DNA of 64,000 bases, from NCBI GenBank assembly GCA_033239005.1, contig BSQZ01000013.1:12474282-12538281 (forward strand). The letters run 5' to 3'. This document shows, piece by piece, positions 37,587 to 49,676 of the stretch (positions within the stretch are counted from its first letter, which is position 1; the number at the start of each line of letters is the position of its first letter). Under the pieces are notes generated by a model, which was not told the DNA's origin, did not search any database, and was given only the letters and a program-made list of their open reading frames with translations. Origin of the DNA: Lamellibrachia satsuma. Taxonomy: Eukaryota; Annelida; Polychaeta; Sabellida; Siboglinidae. The position numbers were made by a program, and so were the translations under genes.

Positions 37587-38565
37587 GGTATAAGTGCAGC
37601 GACAATCAGTATTGACCGGACTTTGCTTCTCGGTAATATAGCGCTAATGTCGATATTGTCGTGCATTGAACTCTGGCATTTGCGCTGTAGACTAGACGCT
37701 GTGACTGCTAACGATGTGCAAACAAGCGAAAAGCATAGAACACTAATGTAGCGTGGCTCTGATGTTAGCAGTAATTGTCCACCGACACACAGACGCGATA
37801 TTATATCAACATGTTTGATGTTATTGGTTTAAAACATGTCGTTTCATTGGTCAGTGTGTGGCGCGGATCCCTGAACTATTTTCCTGCAGCTAATACACGA
37901 TCGGATTCGTTTCTGATTGTAAATATAGTTTGGACACCGACTATAGGTGTTTGCCGAGGCACGGCGCGTCGTGGGAGATAAACTACAGTGTCTCGCTTAA
38001 AGTGCAGTGCGTGGAAATTACCAAAGCAGTGTCCCCGCCAATGACAAGGATTTACTTGACATTCAGGTGTCTTGTACACGAAATTGCCACTCGCTGTGAC
38101 GGTCATAGCAAGAGTGTAATCACGACACGTGTCAGCAAGGCGCGCCGTTGTATTTCGCAGCTGTCACGAACAGCAGATCAACATCGTACGATGCAAATCA
38201 ACTCGTGGAACCAGGTTACCACTACGACTCACTGAATGTTTCGTTGGCTCTGTTTCACAGCACTGTACGTATGCCCATTGTAGTTGACCCATTTTGGTTT
38301 GGCTTGTGGTTGCAAATAGAACATTGATGGAATATCGACTGCGTGTTTCGACCAAACACAAACTGATGATAATATAAATTTACCAAGCTGTAAGCGAACA
38401 GTTCGTGTTTGTTATCACAAATGACGAGGTGCTCAGCAACTGACAGTATCTAGTCTGAGTGAATTGGTGGCCAAATATATCGCTGGATACAAAAGTCGTA
38501 ATGTAAAACAACGAACGAAAGTGTAACACCGGCTTAGTTCTAGGTAAGCACACGTTGACCTACTG
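37587..38565. other. Unannotated sequence
   Basis: No exon, RNA gene or repeat recognised. Short frames near 37775-38235 overlap on both strands and lack motifs. Confidence 0.4.
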
Positions 38566-38850
38566 GCACGATAGCCTTAGTGGTTTGGTGTTTGCCTCCT
38601 TGACCAGGAGGTGGTGGGTTCAAACCCAGGCCGTTGACCATGCCAGCAGCTTCGTAGCAGTTAGGTAGAACTTGCCGAATTGCCTAGCACCCGGTGTGTG
38701 GGAAAGACGTTGGAAGTTCATGTCTTTCTGGTGAGACACTCAAAGCCGTAGGTGCCTTCTACCTGGTGTGTAAGACCAAGGGAAGTAAAATATCACACAT
38801 GGGAGTCATTGTATAATATGTCATGGACTGACTTCATTTAGCTTATGAAT
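38566..38850 (+). mobile_element. tRNA-derived SINE-A, copy 1
   Basis: The tRNA-like head has an A box TAGCCTTAGTGGTT (about 38573) and a perfect B box GGTTCAAACCC (38617-38627). The body includes 'gagacactcaaagccgtagg', 'ctacctggtgtgtaagacca' and 'gggaagtaa', shared with the copy at 39480 and the fragment at 61365. It is head-to-tail with copy 2, about 0.65 kb away. Confidence 0.8.
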
Positions 38851-39479
38851 GTCGATATACGAGTCCACGTGACTGTAGTGGCCCATTCAAAATGCGATAA
38901 CTGTGACAAGGTTACCATCGAATTTGATTCGTGAAATAAAGAATTGACTACGACAAATGTACCCTTTTCTAAGGTGCAGTGGCTTTATAAGATGGGTGGC
39001 CTCTCGTGAGAGGATAAGCATTACGGGAAAGCCTCATTTGATGCATGGCAAAGTGGCCTCTGGAGGCCTTGTGGGGGGGGGCATTGTATTTCTAAATCTC
39101 GCCCTTCACAGTCGCTTTTCTTGTTGCCATGGCAACAGTGACAACAGACAGTGACAGGTGACGTCACCCGCGTAGTTGCTGCGGCGGATTAACTACTGTT
39201 AGTTAATCTCGACATATCAGCGTATTGTAATTTTAGTGGCAGCTGCTTCGAAAAAACCTCGCCTTGCTATGACGTTTTGCAAAGTGTTATCGATAACGGC
39301 GGGTTTAATTACATTTCGAATCACACGGCTAAGTGTTGGGCGTCAGAAAAAATTACATTCATGTTGCGAGAGGGCGGTTGCCATGCCGACCAGATCTTTC
39401 ATTTTAATTAGCACAACCACGCGACGGAGCATCGGAGAGTTACAGGTCCCAGGTCGTAACGGACCGGATGAATAAAAGA

Positions 39480-39725
39480 GACGCCGTGGCTTGGCGGTAG
39501 ACGCCGGACTGTTGATTGGCAGGACCGTGGTTCGAGCCCACGTGCTGCCGTTTCGAGACTTTTGTTCACCTCAAATCGCCTGTTTCTTTCGGAAGAGACA
39601 CTAAAAACCGTTGGTCCCTTATAGCTGTTGTGCATACCAGGGGAAGTAACGTATCCCATAGAGGGGATAAACGTGTAACATGTCGTTGACTCGCCATCTC
39701 TAACACAATGCGATAATGCCACAGA
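39480..39725 (+). mobile_element. tRNA-derived SINE-A, copy 2
   Basis: The head has an A-box-like TGGCTTGGCGGTAGACG and a B box GGTTCGAGCCC (39529-39539). The body has 'ctttcggaagagacactaaa', 'aaccgttggtccc', 'gtgcataccaggggaagtaa' and 'catgtcgttgactcg'. The head differs from copy 1 more than the body does, so the two may have different tRNA-like heads on a common body. Confidence 0.8.
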
Positions 39726-39935
39726 GTGTGATATGTACTTTATATATTGTCTATGATATATATGAAAACGAAGAACATGACGAAACATTGGCGCTCGCAG
39801 CGCCGGGAGAACTAATTATTATGCAAACAACATCGATCGATGTCAAAGTAACGAATTAATTAATAGTAATTATATTAAGTCATCACTGTTGTAACGACAA
39901 CTGGAACTGACGCGATAGTTTATGTAACTACAACC

Positions 39936-40193
39936 TTAAGCGACGACTCGGTAAACTCCCACACGGCCATGACAGATTTCATTATGAAATGTCAGACGCA
40001 GTGATAATACCCAGCATTGTCTAACAAAATCTGCCTTTATTCCGTCGTTGTTTCGTGTGTTGTGTCCTCAGCTGGGCAGACCTGCCGAGGAATCAGCAAT
40101 CAACGACTGGAGGTCCCACGTGTCTCGTTTTATCGCCCATATGTCCGTCGGCAATTTCCGGCAGTAGTCGGCAGAATACGTAATTATTGTTTA
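39936..40193 (+). repeat. Interspersed repeat family D, copy 1 (about 258 bp)
   Basis: Matches 46552-46814 in reverse complement along its full length. Landmarks are 'cggtaaactcccacacggcc', 'aatgtcagacgcagtgataa', 'tgtcctcagctgggcagacc', 'atcaacgactggaggtccca' and 'tatcgcccatatgtccgtcg'. No coding capacity or terminal inverted repeats are seen. Confidence 0.85.
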
Positions 40194-40334
40194 TCATTGG
40201 GCGGCATAACGACTGGTCATGTCATATGACTGCTCACTCATGCTGCTGCGATGGAAATCGTGGTGATGATGATAGTGATTTACCAGGACTATCGCCATTT
40301 TAACGGCTTTATTTACTGCTGCTGCAAATACAAC

Positions 40335-40412
40335 CATCACCACCGCCACCGCCACCGCCACCACCACCACCAACACCACCGCCATCATCACCACCATCAC
40401 CACCGTTACCAT
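40335..40412. repeat. (CAC/CCG/CAT) trinucleotide-rich microsatellite
   Basis: Imperfect CAC, CCG and CAT triplets. It encodes Val/Gly runs on the minus strand that are not part of a recognisable gene. Confidence 0.9.
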
Positions 40413-41289
40413 CATGCCAACCCTGAGTGATGTACATCCGTAAGATTGGCCACATCAATCCGTAAGATCGCAAGCGAACCCGTATGGTTTTTACCTCCGC
40501 TAGTTTGTCGCGCATGCTCAAAAGGAGCTCGCCATGCACACTGGGATATATTATGTGGATATCGCAATACTTTGACACAGGTGACTGCGCACAGCTGAAA
40601 TATTCGCGTGAGTCGGAGATACTTTGAATGTATTATCTATTATCCGCGTGCCATTTGACAAATGCTGGCCGTGTCCCGTAATACAAAAAGGCTTGTTCAA
40701 AACGCACAAAAACGGAGGGAACGTCTCCCAACGCCCGTAAAACATCCTTATTTCGGGGAAACTCCATAAAAAAACTTACGTGTATACCGTAATAGTTGCT
40801 ACGCGTGGCTGTTTGAAGTAACGTACAACAGACTATTTCTAATTTTATCGAAACACAAGCGGTGTGTTATTATTAATGGTGTGTAAATCGTGAGTTTCGT
40901 GACAATTTTATCTCGCGTGCTAGCCATCGCACTCACGGATGCTGATCAAACGGTATTATGACATAGATTCTACATAAACTGTGTGCAAATTCGACCTTAA
41001 GCGGTTCGCACTTTCACGTAAAACAACACTTTCTTCGGATTTCGTCTACAATTCATTGCGCGAGTATGGACGGGAGAGACATTATATTTATAATCTTCAT
41101 CCTCCAAGGCCTCCAAGGGTCGTAAATCGAAATACTGGTGAGGCACGTGATGTCTATTATGCCGTATTTGCATAACTCGTGGTTTAATTTACCCCCTTGT
41201 GGGTGATTCAGGTTCAATTTAAAATGTTCGATTTCTTTTGCGAAATAAGTCTGACACGAGACGAGCGAACAAATCGAATTATGGAGGGA
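40413..41289. other. Unannotated sequence
   Basis: No exon, RNA gene or repeat recognised. Confidence 0.4.
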
Positions 41290-41630
41290 CATTAATGTAA
41301 ATATGATTCGTCCACAGACCTTAATGTAAATATGATTCGTCCACAGACCTTAATGTAAATATGATTCGTCCACAGACCTTAATGTAAATATGATTCGTCC
41401 ACATACCTTAATGTAAATATGATTCATCCTCAGACCTTAATGTAAATATGATTCGTCCATATATCTTAATGTAAATATGATTCATCCACAGACCTTAATG
41501 TAAATATCATTCGTCCACAGACCTTAATGTAAATATCATTCGTCCACACACCTTAATGTAAATATCATTCGTCCATAGACCTTAATGTAAATATGATTCA
41601 CCCATAGACCTTAATGTAAATATGATTCGA
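41290..41630. repeat. 29-bp minisatellite, about 12 copies
   Basis: The unit is 'ccttaatgtaaatatgattc' followed by 'gtccacaga'. Variants include atcattc for atgattc in a block of three adjacent units, suggesting local duplication of a variant. Confidence 0.95.
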
Positions 41631-41819
41631 AAATTGGGATGTGTTGTGGATTCTGGATGCGATAAATTAACGCAAGCTGCATTTGCCGATTGTTACTTAC
41701 CCAGATGTCAACGAATGAAATTCACAGACAATTCACTTCCACGTTTGTTCGGGTTGATTCCCCAGGGATGAGAACAATACAACCGTTGGTTCACGAGGAC
41801 GAAAACATCTGCCGAACAC

Positions 41820-42130
41820 TAGTGCCCAGATGTGGCATATAAGGCTCCCACTAGATGTCGCCACTTAACTCTATCTTGGGTTTTCCTTGTCGCCGTGACC
41901 CCATGTCAACCCAGTAACCTTCAGTTCTTCTTCCGTGGTTCGTCTCCATGTTGTTTGGGTCAGCCCCTTTTCCTCTTCCCTTCTGGGGTTCCAGTGAACG
42001 CTGTTTCCGCTGGTAGGTCATTGGTCATGACATGTCCGAGTCATTTCCACCTTCTCCTTTTCAGGATGATGCAAATGTTCTCATGTTTTGTTGTTTGGTG
42101 GAGTCTAGTGTTGGAGATGGCCTCAGGCCA
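41820..42130 (-). mobile_element. Non-LTR retrotransposon ORF2 C-terminus, frameshifted
   Basis: Minus-strand motifs occur in order but in different frames: LKRRRWK then LGHVM, TPEGKRKRG, TTWRRTTEEELKVTGLTWG and KWRHLVGALYAT. Together they form the well-known C-terminal tail of a widespread LINE reverse transcriptase. Frameshifts show it is dead. On its 5' side (higher coordinates) it runs directly into a 51-bp minisatellite made from its own coding sequence. Confidence 0.85.
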
Positions 42131-42358
42131 GTACACTTAGAGTGTCTTCCTTAAGCAGGTGTTGGAGATGGTCTGAGGCCAATACACTTACAGTGTCCTC
42201 CTTAAGCAGGTGTTGGATATGGTCTCAGGCCAATACGCTTACAGCGTCTTCCTTAAGCAGGTGTTGAAGATGGTCTCAGGCCAATACACTTACAGTGTCT
42301 TCCTTAAGCAGGTGTTGGAGATGGTCCCAGGCCAGTACACTTATAGCGTCTTCCTTGA
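42109..42358. repeat. 51-bp minisatellite made from LINE coding sequence, about 5 copies
   Basis: On the minus strand each unit encodes 17 codons, CLRKTL*VYWPETISNT. This is the segment that normally precedes the K-R-R-R-W-K block of the adjacent LINE. 51 is a multiple of three. A further piece (tcttaagcaggtg) continues after the MITE at 42797. The TAA/TAG inside the unit shows the array grew after the ORF was broken. Confidence 0.92.
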
Positions 42359-42797
42359 GGGGTCAGACCACAGCTGACCTCCCTGTTTATTGTTTCACAC
42401 GAATGTAGGGCATATTAAATTGTGATATGTGAAATTAAGCAATTCATATGATGCGATATAAGAGCAGTTGAGCAGGCATATTCACAGGTTTGTTTATAGA
42501 AGCTACTGAGTGTGAAATAGAGCATTTTTGAGAGTTTAACAGGCGGAGGGATTTATGGGAATTTTTCTGCTATGGGTGAATACATGGATATGTTTATAAA
42601 CATTGACGGGCATCGAACGTAGGGGCGTTTTAACAGAGCTGGAGGTATGTGATGTTGACAAAACGTGGTCAGCATGTCGTTGAGATGATATCAGATGGTG
42701 TCAAAAAAGTTCAGAATTTATGATGGTCAAGTTTTCTTAATATCAGACAAAACGTTAAAATGGCCACCAATGCAATATTGCACTGTGGTCTGACCTC
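42359..42797 (-). mobile_element. MITE family A, copy 3 (439 bp, best ends)
   Basis: The left end GGGGTCAGACCACAG and the right end CTGTGGTCTGACCTC form an inverted pair with 14 of 15 positions matching. It is flanked by TTGA (42355-42358) and TTAA (42798-42801), consistent with a 4-bp duplication with one change. It is inserted in the 51-bp minisatellite, which resumes on the right. Interior blocks shared with other copies include 'ggaggtatgtgatgttgaca', 'ggtcagcatgtcgttga' and 'aaaatggccaccaatg'. No transposase. Confidence 0.85.
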
Positions 42798-42801
42798 TTA
42801 A

Positions 42802-44230
42802 GCAGGTGTAGTGAAACCTATTAGTATCCTGCTGTGTCATGCGGCAGCACGAAGCCGTGGAGGAGCACGGAGGAAACACTGCTCTTGGAGTATGCTGCGT
42901 ATATATCATGATGAAAAACTCATTAAAAACATCATTATCAGACGCTGACGAACGTTTGCGTGTGTATAACTGAAAACAATGGATGTTTTTCGAATGTGAC
43001 GTTACAAAACAGAACATCATAATATTACACAAAAGTCTTACAATTTATGTGGCTATTTCTGAATTGATTCACCTTTCCCCGAGACGAGAGAACAACGCAC
43101 TCAGAGACAGGACACGTGATGCGTCATTGGTTTAACGAATGTAATGGCTTGGATACAAAATCAAATAATCGGCATGACGTCAGAAGCTCGTCGCCCTTTA
43201 AGCGATATCGTGTAATATGAACACATCAAGCCACGTTACACAACACCCGGTACATGGACGCCTTGCACCGATCGATGGTTGTGCTATCGTGACGCCGATT
43301 GGCCGGAGTTGTAGTCGTGTCTGCATCGAAAGCAGATCGTCAACGAAGCATTAAGTTCGCATTCGTTTAACTGGTTCCGCTGCATTAGATTAATTGTTTG
43401 GTGTCTGGTGCTGCGGTCTCTCGGTGCTATTTACCTTAGTTGGATGCTGAATTAGGACTTACACTGAGGACACGTCCACAAGGTGGCGATTAAAACGCGC
43501 ACGAACAGCATGAAGAAAATTATTAAGGCGAAACAAAAGTCATGGTTTTCTGTGTATGCACCTATAAGAGTTATTAAACTTAACAATTTGTAACCACAGT
43601 CAATAATATCACGCCAGTGGTTTACTAGGAAAACCTTGTTGAACATACATCTTACTTTCATGGGCCGCGCCATACTGTAAGATAACACTACGTCACGAGT
43701 GCGGCATTCTGGCAATATTAAATATCAATTCAATATGCAAACACAACTATATAATCTATTTTTGGCCTTTGTTTACTAAACTGGTCATCTTTCTGGTCAA
43801 ATAACATGTTTGTTTGAGATTTTGCATTGGTTCTGTGTATGCCGGCCTCCCTTAATACGTCACTTTAGTGTAGGTTCCCCGATTTCATAGAACTGCGCAT
43901 GCGCTTATCGGTGGTGCTGGTTGACATGGCATCCCTCGGTCATTCGGAGATATTATCGGAATCTCCAACTTTTAGAACACATTCTGATTAAACCACTGGC
44001 GTGATATTCTTGATTTTGTTTGCACGTGGTTAGTTGTTATTATGTCTTTTAGATGCGTAGCCCCAAAAACATGACTTTTGTCACGAACCTAGTTAAACGT
44101 GGATTGCATTTTACATGTGGTTTTGGGGGAAGTTTTATGTTGCTAATGGCGGTTGATGTATTATTTTCTAGTACTACGTTATTCAAGTTTCAAACGGTGA
44201 CAATGTATATGGGCGCTGATCGATTGCGTC
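42802..44230. other. Unannotated sequence
   Basis: No exon, RNA gene or repeat recognised. Confidence 0.4.
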
Positions 44231-44398
44231 AAAACACAGCGGACATTAGGACCACATAGCGGACATTAGGACAACACAGCGGGCATTAGGACAACACAGC
44301 AGACATTAGGACAACACAGCGGGCATTAGGACAACACAGCGGACATTAAGACAACACAACGGGCATTAGGACAACACTGCGGGCATTAGGACAAACGC
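44231..44398. repeat. 20-bp minisatellite, about 8 copies
   Basis: The unit is 'ggacattaggacaacacagc', with ggac/gggc and cagc/caac variants. Confidence 0.95.
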
Positions 44399-44520
44399 AC
44401 TAACATTTCAAAAATATTTATCACACAGGATGTTTTACAAACGACATGTGAGGTTGCCCAACATTTTCAGTCCTCCAGTAAATAACGCATTTGTGGTTTC
44501 TGTCTCTTCGGTCGTTTGGC

Positions 44521-44597
44521 AATCGACGATAGACTGCCCTCCTTCGACGACAGACTGCCCTCCTTCGACGACAAACTGCCCTCCTTCGACTACAGAG
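44521..44597. repeat. 21-bp minisatellite, about 3.5 copies
   Basis: The unit is 'agactgccctccttcgacga' plus c. It encodes DCPPSTT in one plus frame, with no evidence of translation. Confidence 0.9.
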
Positions 44598-44640
44598 GCG
44601 GGCGTAGAGATAGATACCTGTAAAATTGCATTGTGGGAAA

Positions 44641-45117
44641 GAACATTATTAGTTCTGTGTTCTCCAATGAACATTATTAGTTCCATGTTCTCCAATGAAC
44701 ATTATTAGTTCCGTGTTCTCCAATGAACAGTATTAGTTCCGTGTTCTCCAATGAACATTATTAGTCCTGTATTCTCCAATGAACATTATTAGTTCTGTGT
44801 TCTCCAATGAATATTATTAGTTCCGTGTTCTCCAATGAACATTATTAGTTCTGTATTCTCCAATGAACATTATTAGTTCCGTGTTCTCCAATGAACATTA
44901 TTAGCTCCATGTTTTCCAATGAACATTATTAGTTCCATGTTCTCCAACGAACATTATTAGTTCTGTGTTCTCCAATGAACATTATTAGTTCTGTGTTCTC
45001 CAATGAACATTATTAGTTCTGTGTTCTCCAATGAACATTATTAGTTCTGTGTTCTCCAATGAACATTATTAGTTCTGTGTTCTCCAATGAATATTATTAG
45101 TTCTGTGTTCTCCAATG
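44641..45117. repeat. 28-bp minisatellite, 17 copies
   Basis: The unit is 'gaacattattagttctgtgt' followed by 'tctccaat'. Variants ttccgtg and ttccatg are mixed. The last six or so units are almost identical, suggesting recent expansion at the right end. Confidence 0.96.
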
Positions 45118-45494
<377 letters not shown>

Positions 45495-45785
45495 CGTGTA
45501 TCATGTGTGTCATGTGTGATTAATTTATATTGTGAAACTGTGTCATCTGTGATTGCTATTACTGTGAAGGGCATTTGTCATTTAATTTTAATTAATTAAT
45601 TAATGAATCACCGTGTTTGTTTCTGTTTGTAGGTAAGTACTGGTGTTGGTTGATGTTGCTGTGAGACGTGGACATGATTGGTGAACACTCGCTGTCTAAC
45701 TCCGGTCGTAGATACGCAACTCGAGGTGATATTTCACATTATAGCATAATACAACATTAAAGGTAAGGCTATTCACACTTCGCAA

Positions 45786-46016
45786 AATTCCCGATCTAAT
45801 GATAACAATTCCCGATCTAATGATCAAAGTTCCCGATCTAATGATCAAAGTTTTCGATCTAATAATCAAAATTCCCGATCTGATGATCAAATTTCCCGAT
45901 CTAATTATCAAAGTTTTCGATCTAATAATAAAAATTCCCGATCTGATGATCAAAGTTCCCGATCTAATTATCAATGTTCCCGATCTAACGATCAAAGTCA
46001 ATTCTTTCGATGATTT
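45786..46016. repeat. 21-bp minisatellite (10 copies) joined to a family C fragment
   Basis: The unit is 'agttcccgatctaatgatca' plus a. Units 4-6 and 7-9 form a repeated trimer (ttttcgatctaataat, ttcccgatctgatgat, ttcccgatctaattat). The array ends in 'agtcaattctttcgatgatt', which is identical to part of family C. There the preceding bases are 'agatctaacgactga', resembling the repeat unit. Confidence 0.9.
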
Positions 46017-46266
46017 TAGCCCAACAAATGCGCACTTTTTTATTTGACGGCTATTACTGCAACAACTGACAAATTATCGTTCATTCATCTAATCTTGCAC
46101 ACACAAAAAATGCAATCTGCAACATATCATTTCATCAAGTAGCACTAATAGTTAGTGTAAACAGACATTATTGCAATTGTCTTCTGTCGTCACCATTCAG
46201 TTCCGACGACCAATCCTTCTACACATTTGCTATCCACTGGCGTCACATTTCATCCGAACAGTCGAC

Positions 46267-46381
46267 GTAAAATTGAGCGCGTTGGCCCCTGGGAGTTAGC
46301 TGATTCTATTGGTTGTTGTCTATAAAATTGAGCGCGTTGGCCCCTGGGAGATAGCTGATTCTTTTGGTTGTTGTCTATAAA
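46267..46381. repeat. 56-bp tandem duplication, 2 copies
   Basis: The unit begins 'aaaattgagcgcgttggccc' and ends 'ggttgttgtctat'. The two copies differ at only two or so positions, so the duplication is recent. Confidence 0.95.
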
Positions 46382-46551
46382 ATATTAAGATCTTCCCCGG
46401 GTTTTTGACATGTTGGGCTTATTAGTTGTGACAGTTAACGTAAAATAGCTTCCCACACGTGACACCGTGATAATGACCTTGTCCTCGAGAACTTGACCTA
46501 CACACGTCACGAAAGCTCGACTGTAGCTAAGCACATAATATTCATGACAAT

Positions 46552-46814
46552 CTAAAGAGAACAATTACGGATTCTACCGACTACTGCCGGGAATTGCCGA
46601 CGAACATATGGGCGATAAAACGAGACTCATGGGACCTCCAGTCGTTGATTACTGATCTCCTCGGCAGGTCTCCCCAGCTCAGGACACAACACACGAAACA
46701 ACGACGGAATAAAGGCAGCTTTTGTTAGACACTGCTGGGTATTATCGCTGCGTCTGACATTTAGTAATTAAACATGTTTTGGCCGTGTGGGAGCTTACCG
46801 AATCATCGTTTAAT
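46552..46814 (-). repeat. Interspersed repeat family D, copy 2 (about 263 bp)
   Basis: Inverted relative to copy 1 at 39936-40193. The two copies lie about 6.4 kb apart and could pair. Confidence 0.85.
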
Positions 46815-47963
46815 GGTGTTTCACAAACTGTTGTTTTGGTGTCGGTAGTATTTTAATGCTCTCTGTTTTTATTTTATTTATCAATTAACGTGTGTGTTAT
46901 TGTTGAGAGGTCCTAGTTGGTATTCTGAGGCCGGTATTGTCCATAGTCTGATGTTATGTATACTAGTAATGTGGTGGTTGATCTATGTTGGGATACGTAC
47001 ATGATTGTGTCCGAAACTGTCTGCGCGTCACATTACCAGACGTAACAAGTGAGCCCAGAAGGTCTTGACTTAAACTGTTACATTGCTATGGTTCTATGCT
47101 TTATTTAGTTTACATGCTGCGATGTCTTTGCTGCAATAGTTCTCTTCCATCTTGCATGAGGAGGTCCTATCTAATGTTGAGAGCATAACTATTTAAATTC
47201 GCTACATTGTCAGAGTTAGTTTTGCTTGATCATCCATGGCGAATGTAATCTTAGTTCTCTCCATGCGGTAGGCCACCGTGGTTTTTCCTGTCTTAAGCCA
47301 TTTGCAATCGTGGCCTATTAAATATTGATGCCGTCACCGGTGTTGACATCTCGTGCATCCATGGTGCGATATGCGCGCGTGTGCGTACGTGCGTTGACGT
47401 GATATGACAGCACAGGTGTGACCCGAGACCAAGGTCCTGGGCACCGTGCGTCACGGGACAGCTAGAAGTAATCACACTTACGCGCCAACGACACATTTTG
47501 AAATGTAATTTAGGAACTCATTTTCAACAGCGTCAATTCTCCAGAATATCTACATGTTATTTTAGTGCGCAGCAAAATAAAGACAACGGGTACTACGCCT
47601 TCAGTGATTTCTGTTTAAGGTTCCCGATGCATCGGCTAAAAAAACTGATAATGAATTGTGTTTCTGCATCCGATATTAAAAGAAGTTAATCGCCGCTAGG
47701 TGGCTATGTGATTTCTGTGTACAGAATAACTTCTGAGATGTGGGTGTAGGAGAAATTCCATTGTGAACAACTGATCAATCGCCAGCGACAGACCAGGGTT
47801 TTGTAGCTTAGCTTTGCGTTATTGCACTATATTCCTACAGACACCGTTATTATTAGTAACATACGTAATTGGGCTATGTAGAAAATAACAGCCATTGAAA
47901 GAACTGGTTTGTATCGATATTCGCTGTTGGAAGCCTCGCTAAAAACTTCAAACCAACCGAACT
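46815..47963. other. Unannotated sequence
   Basis: No exon, RNA gene or repeat recognised. Confidence 0.4.
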
Positions 47964-47998
47964 ATGGGCACACACTCACACACGCATGAACGCACGTA

Positions 47999-48030
<32 letters not shown>

Positions 48031-48075
48031 CACACCAACACACACATACACAAACACACACACAAACACCACACA

Positions 48076-48124
<49 letters not shown>

Positions 48125-48127
48125 ACA

Positions 48128-48160
<33 letters not shown>

Positions 48161-48163
48161 ACA

Positions 48164-48238
<75 letters not shown>

Positions 48239-48240
48239 AC
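47964..48240. repeat. (CACG)n/(CA)n compound microsatellite
   Basis: Blocks of CGCA (47987-48030, 48128-48207) alternate with CACA (48030-48127, 48207-48240). Frames of repeated Thr-His/Ala-Arg or Cys-Val on both strands are artefacts. Confidence 0.97.
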
Positions 48241-49129
48241 AGCAGATGATAGAACTGAAACTGTAATAACCGTCTTGTATAATTCCGTTATAAATACCCG
48301 TTGTCACTTCGTACGATGACAAATAGCTTAGTTTTGACAGGACCACAAACGATTATATGATCGACTGTCGCTCTTTAAGAATCAATTACCGGTCAACTGT
48401 ATGAGAGGGCATATGACCACGACTTGTCGCCTGGTTACGACATCCTCGTTTGGTAAATTTGGTGGATAACGCGTTTATGCGAATACCACTGTTACCACCT
48501 AGCGGATTAAGGAAAAATATTGTTGGTATTGCACAAAAGAACTCCTTATGATCTCTAATTTTAGTGTGAGCCTATCTTATTCTTAAAAATCAATCCTGAT
48601 TTGAGTTAGTACTTCCAAATCGTACCTGGTAAATGCATATTGTAGACAAAGCTAGTCCACGTTACAATGTGGGCATCTTGTTGTACTGGTAACAGATAAT
48701 CTGATGTTTTGCCAAAAAAATTCATTCGCAGAAGGACTGGTTTGTCCATGGTGGATTAGCATACCTCGATATAGATAAGTATCATCTCTATCGCCAGTTA
48801 CACAGTAACCATGAATTAAAGCATTTCGTAGCATCTGTGTGTATTACGATTGCAGTTAGTCTAAAATGGTATGGTCAATATAGTGTCATACATAATTATA
48901 TCTTGTCGGGAGTGACTGGCATAATCTGGTTTGTAGATACCGATGAAGTCTCAACTACATCATTGACGCTGGTTATAATTATGATGGCGAATGTTCGTGA
49001 TTTTGTTATTTATAGTAGTAAAGGTAGCTGCCAAAGTGCTAACTCTAATCTAATATCTTGTTTATATGTGTCATTATTAATGGTAGCCAATAGCTGTGGT
49101 TGTAACTTGTACGAGTGGCGCCATCTTGT
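48241..49129. other. Unannotated sequence
   Basis: No exon recognised. A long plus-strand frame beginning at 48837 runs through into MITE-A copy 4 and is judged to be chance. Confidence 0.4.
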
Positions 49130-49236
49130 GACCACGTTTAATCGAAATCGAAACGTCATGAGTACGTGTTATTGTGTCTTCTGCTGTTCGCCAGGTGTCA
49201 CTACTACTTATTGTCAGACACCCAGCTTCTACTACA
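49130..49236 (+). repeat. Local duplication R, copy 1 (left of MITE-A)
   Basis: Shares 'gtttaatcgaaatc', 'tgtcttctgctgttcgccag', 'gtgtcactacta' and 'cttctactaca' with 49790-49912. The unit resumes after the MITE with 'tgttgtgattgcttggaaaa'. Confidence 0.75.
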
Positions 49237-49676
49237 GGGTTCAGCCTCCTGTTACGCTTCCCATTGGCGACCATTTTAACGTTTTGCACGATTATAAGAA
49301 ATCATCAAAAATTCTGAAACTTCTTTCCTGCCGTTGCCATCATCTCATTGACATGCTGATCGAGTTTAGTCAAAGTGTCATACTTGTAACTCATTTAAAA
49401 TGTCTGAACGTGCCATGCCCGTCAACTTTTTACCATTTTCTGCATGAATTACTACGCACACGTGCTTTGTTGCGAACAAATTGCCAAAAATCATTCCGCC
49501 TATTGAAATCATCTAAAAATCCACAGTTACATTGCCAATATGTTCTACCAGCAAACTTGTCAATGTGCCTGGCTCAAATGCAGTTATGTCAGATGATATG
49601 ATTTTTTTTAAATAACACATATCTAAAATTACTGTACCCTACATTCGTGTGTAACACACCAGGAAGGCATGATCCC
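49237..49676 (+). mobile_element. MITE family A, copy 4 (440 bp)
   Basis: Starts GGGTTCAGCC and ends GGCATGATCCC. It is flanked by TACA (49233-49236) and TACT (49677-49680), consistent with a 4-bp duplication with one change. Interior blocks shared with the copy at 16.1 kb include 'gaccattttaacgttttgca', 'atcaaaaattctgaaac', 'gacatgctgatcgagttt', 'acgcacacgtg' and 'tacattcgtgtgtaacacac'. No transposase frame. Confidence 0.85.

Noticed and set aside
38566..38650. Functional tRNA gene
   Set aside because: A and B boxes are good, but the acceptor stem does not close and a SINE body follows. The same holds for 39480, 30995, 35093 and 50732.
48837..49601. A 254-codon plus-strand ORF
   Set aside because: It runs across the boundary of MITE-A copy 4 and a local duplication, shows no domain pattern and is not conserved in the related MITE copy at 16.1 kb. 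Chance frame.
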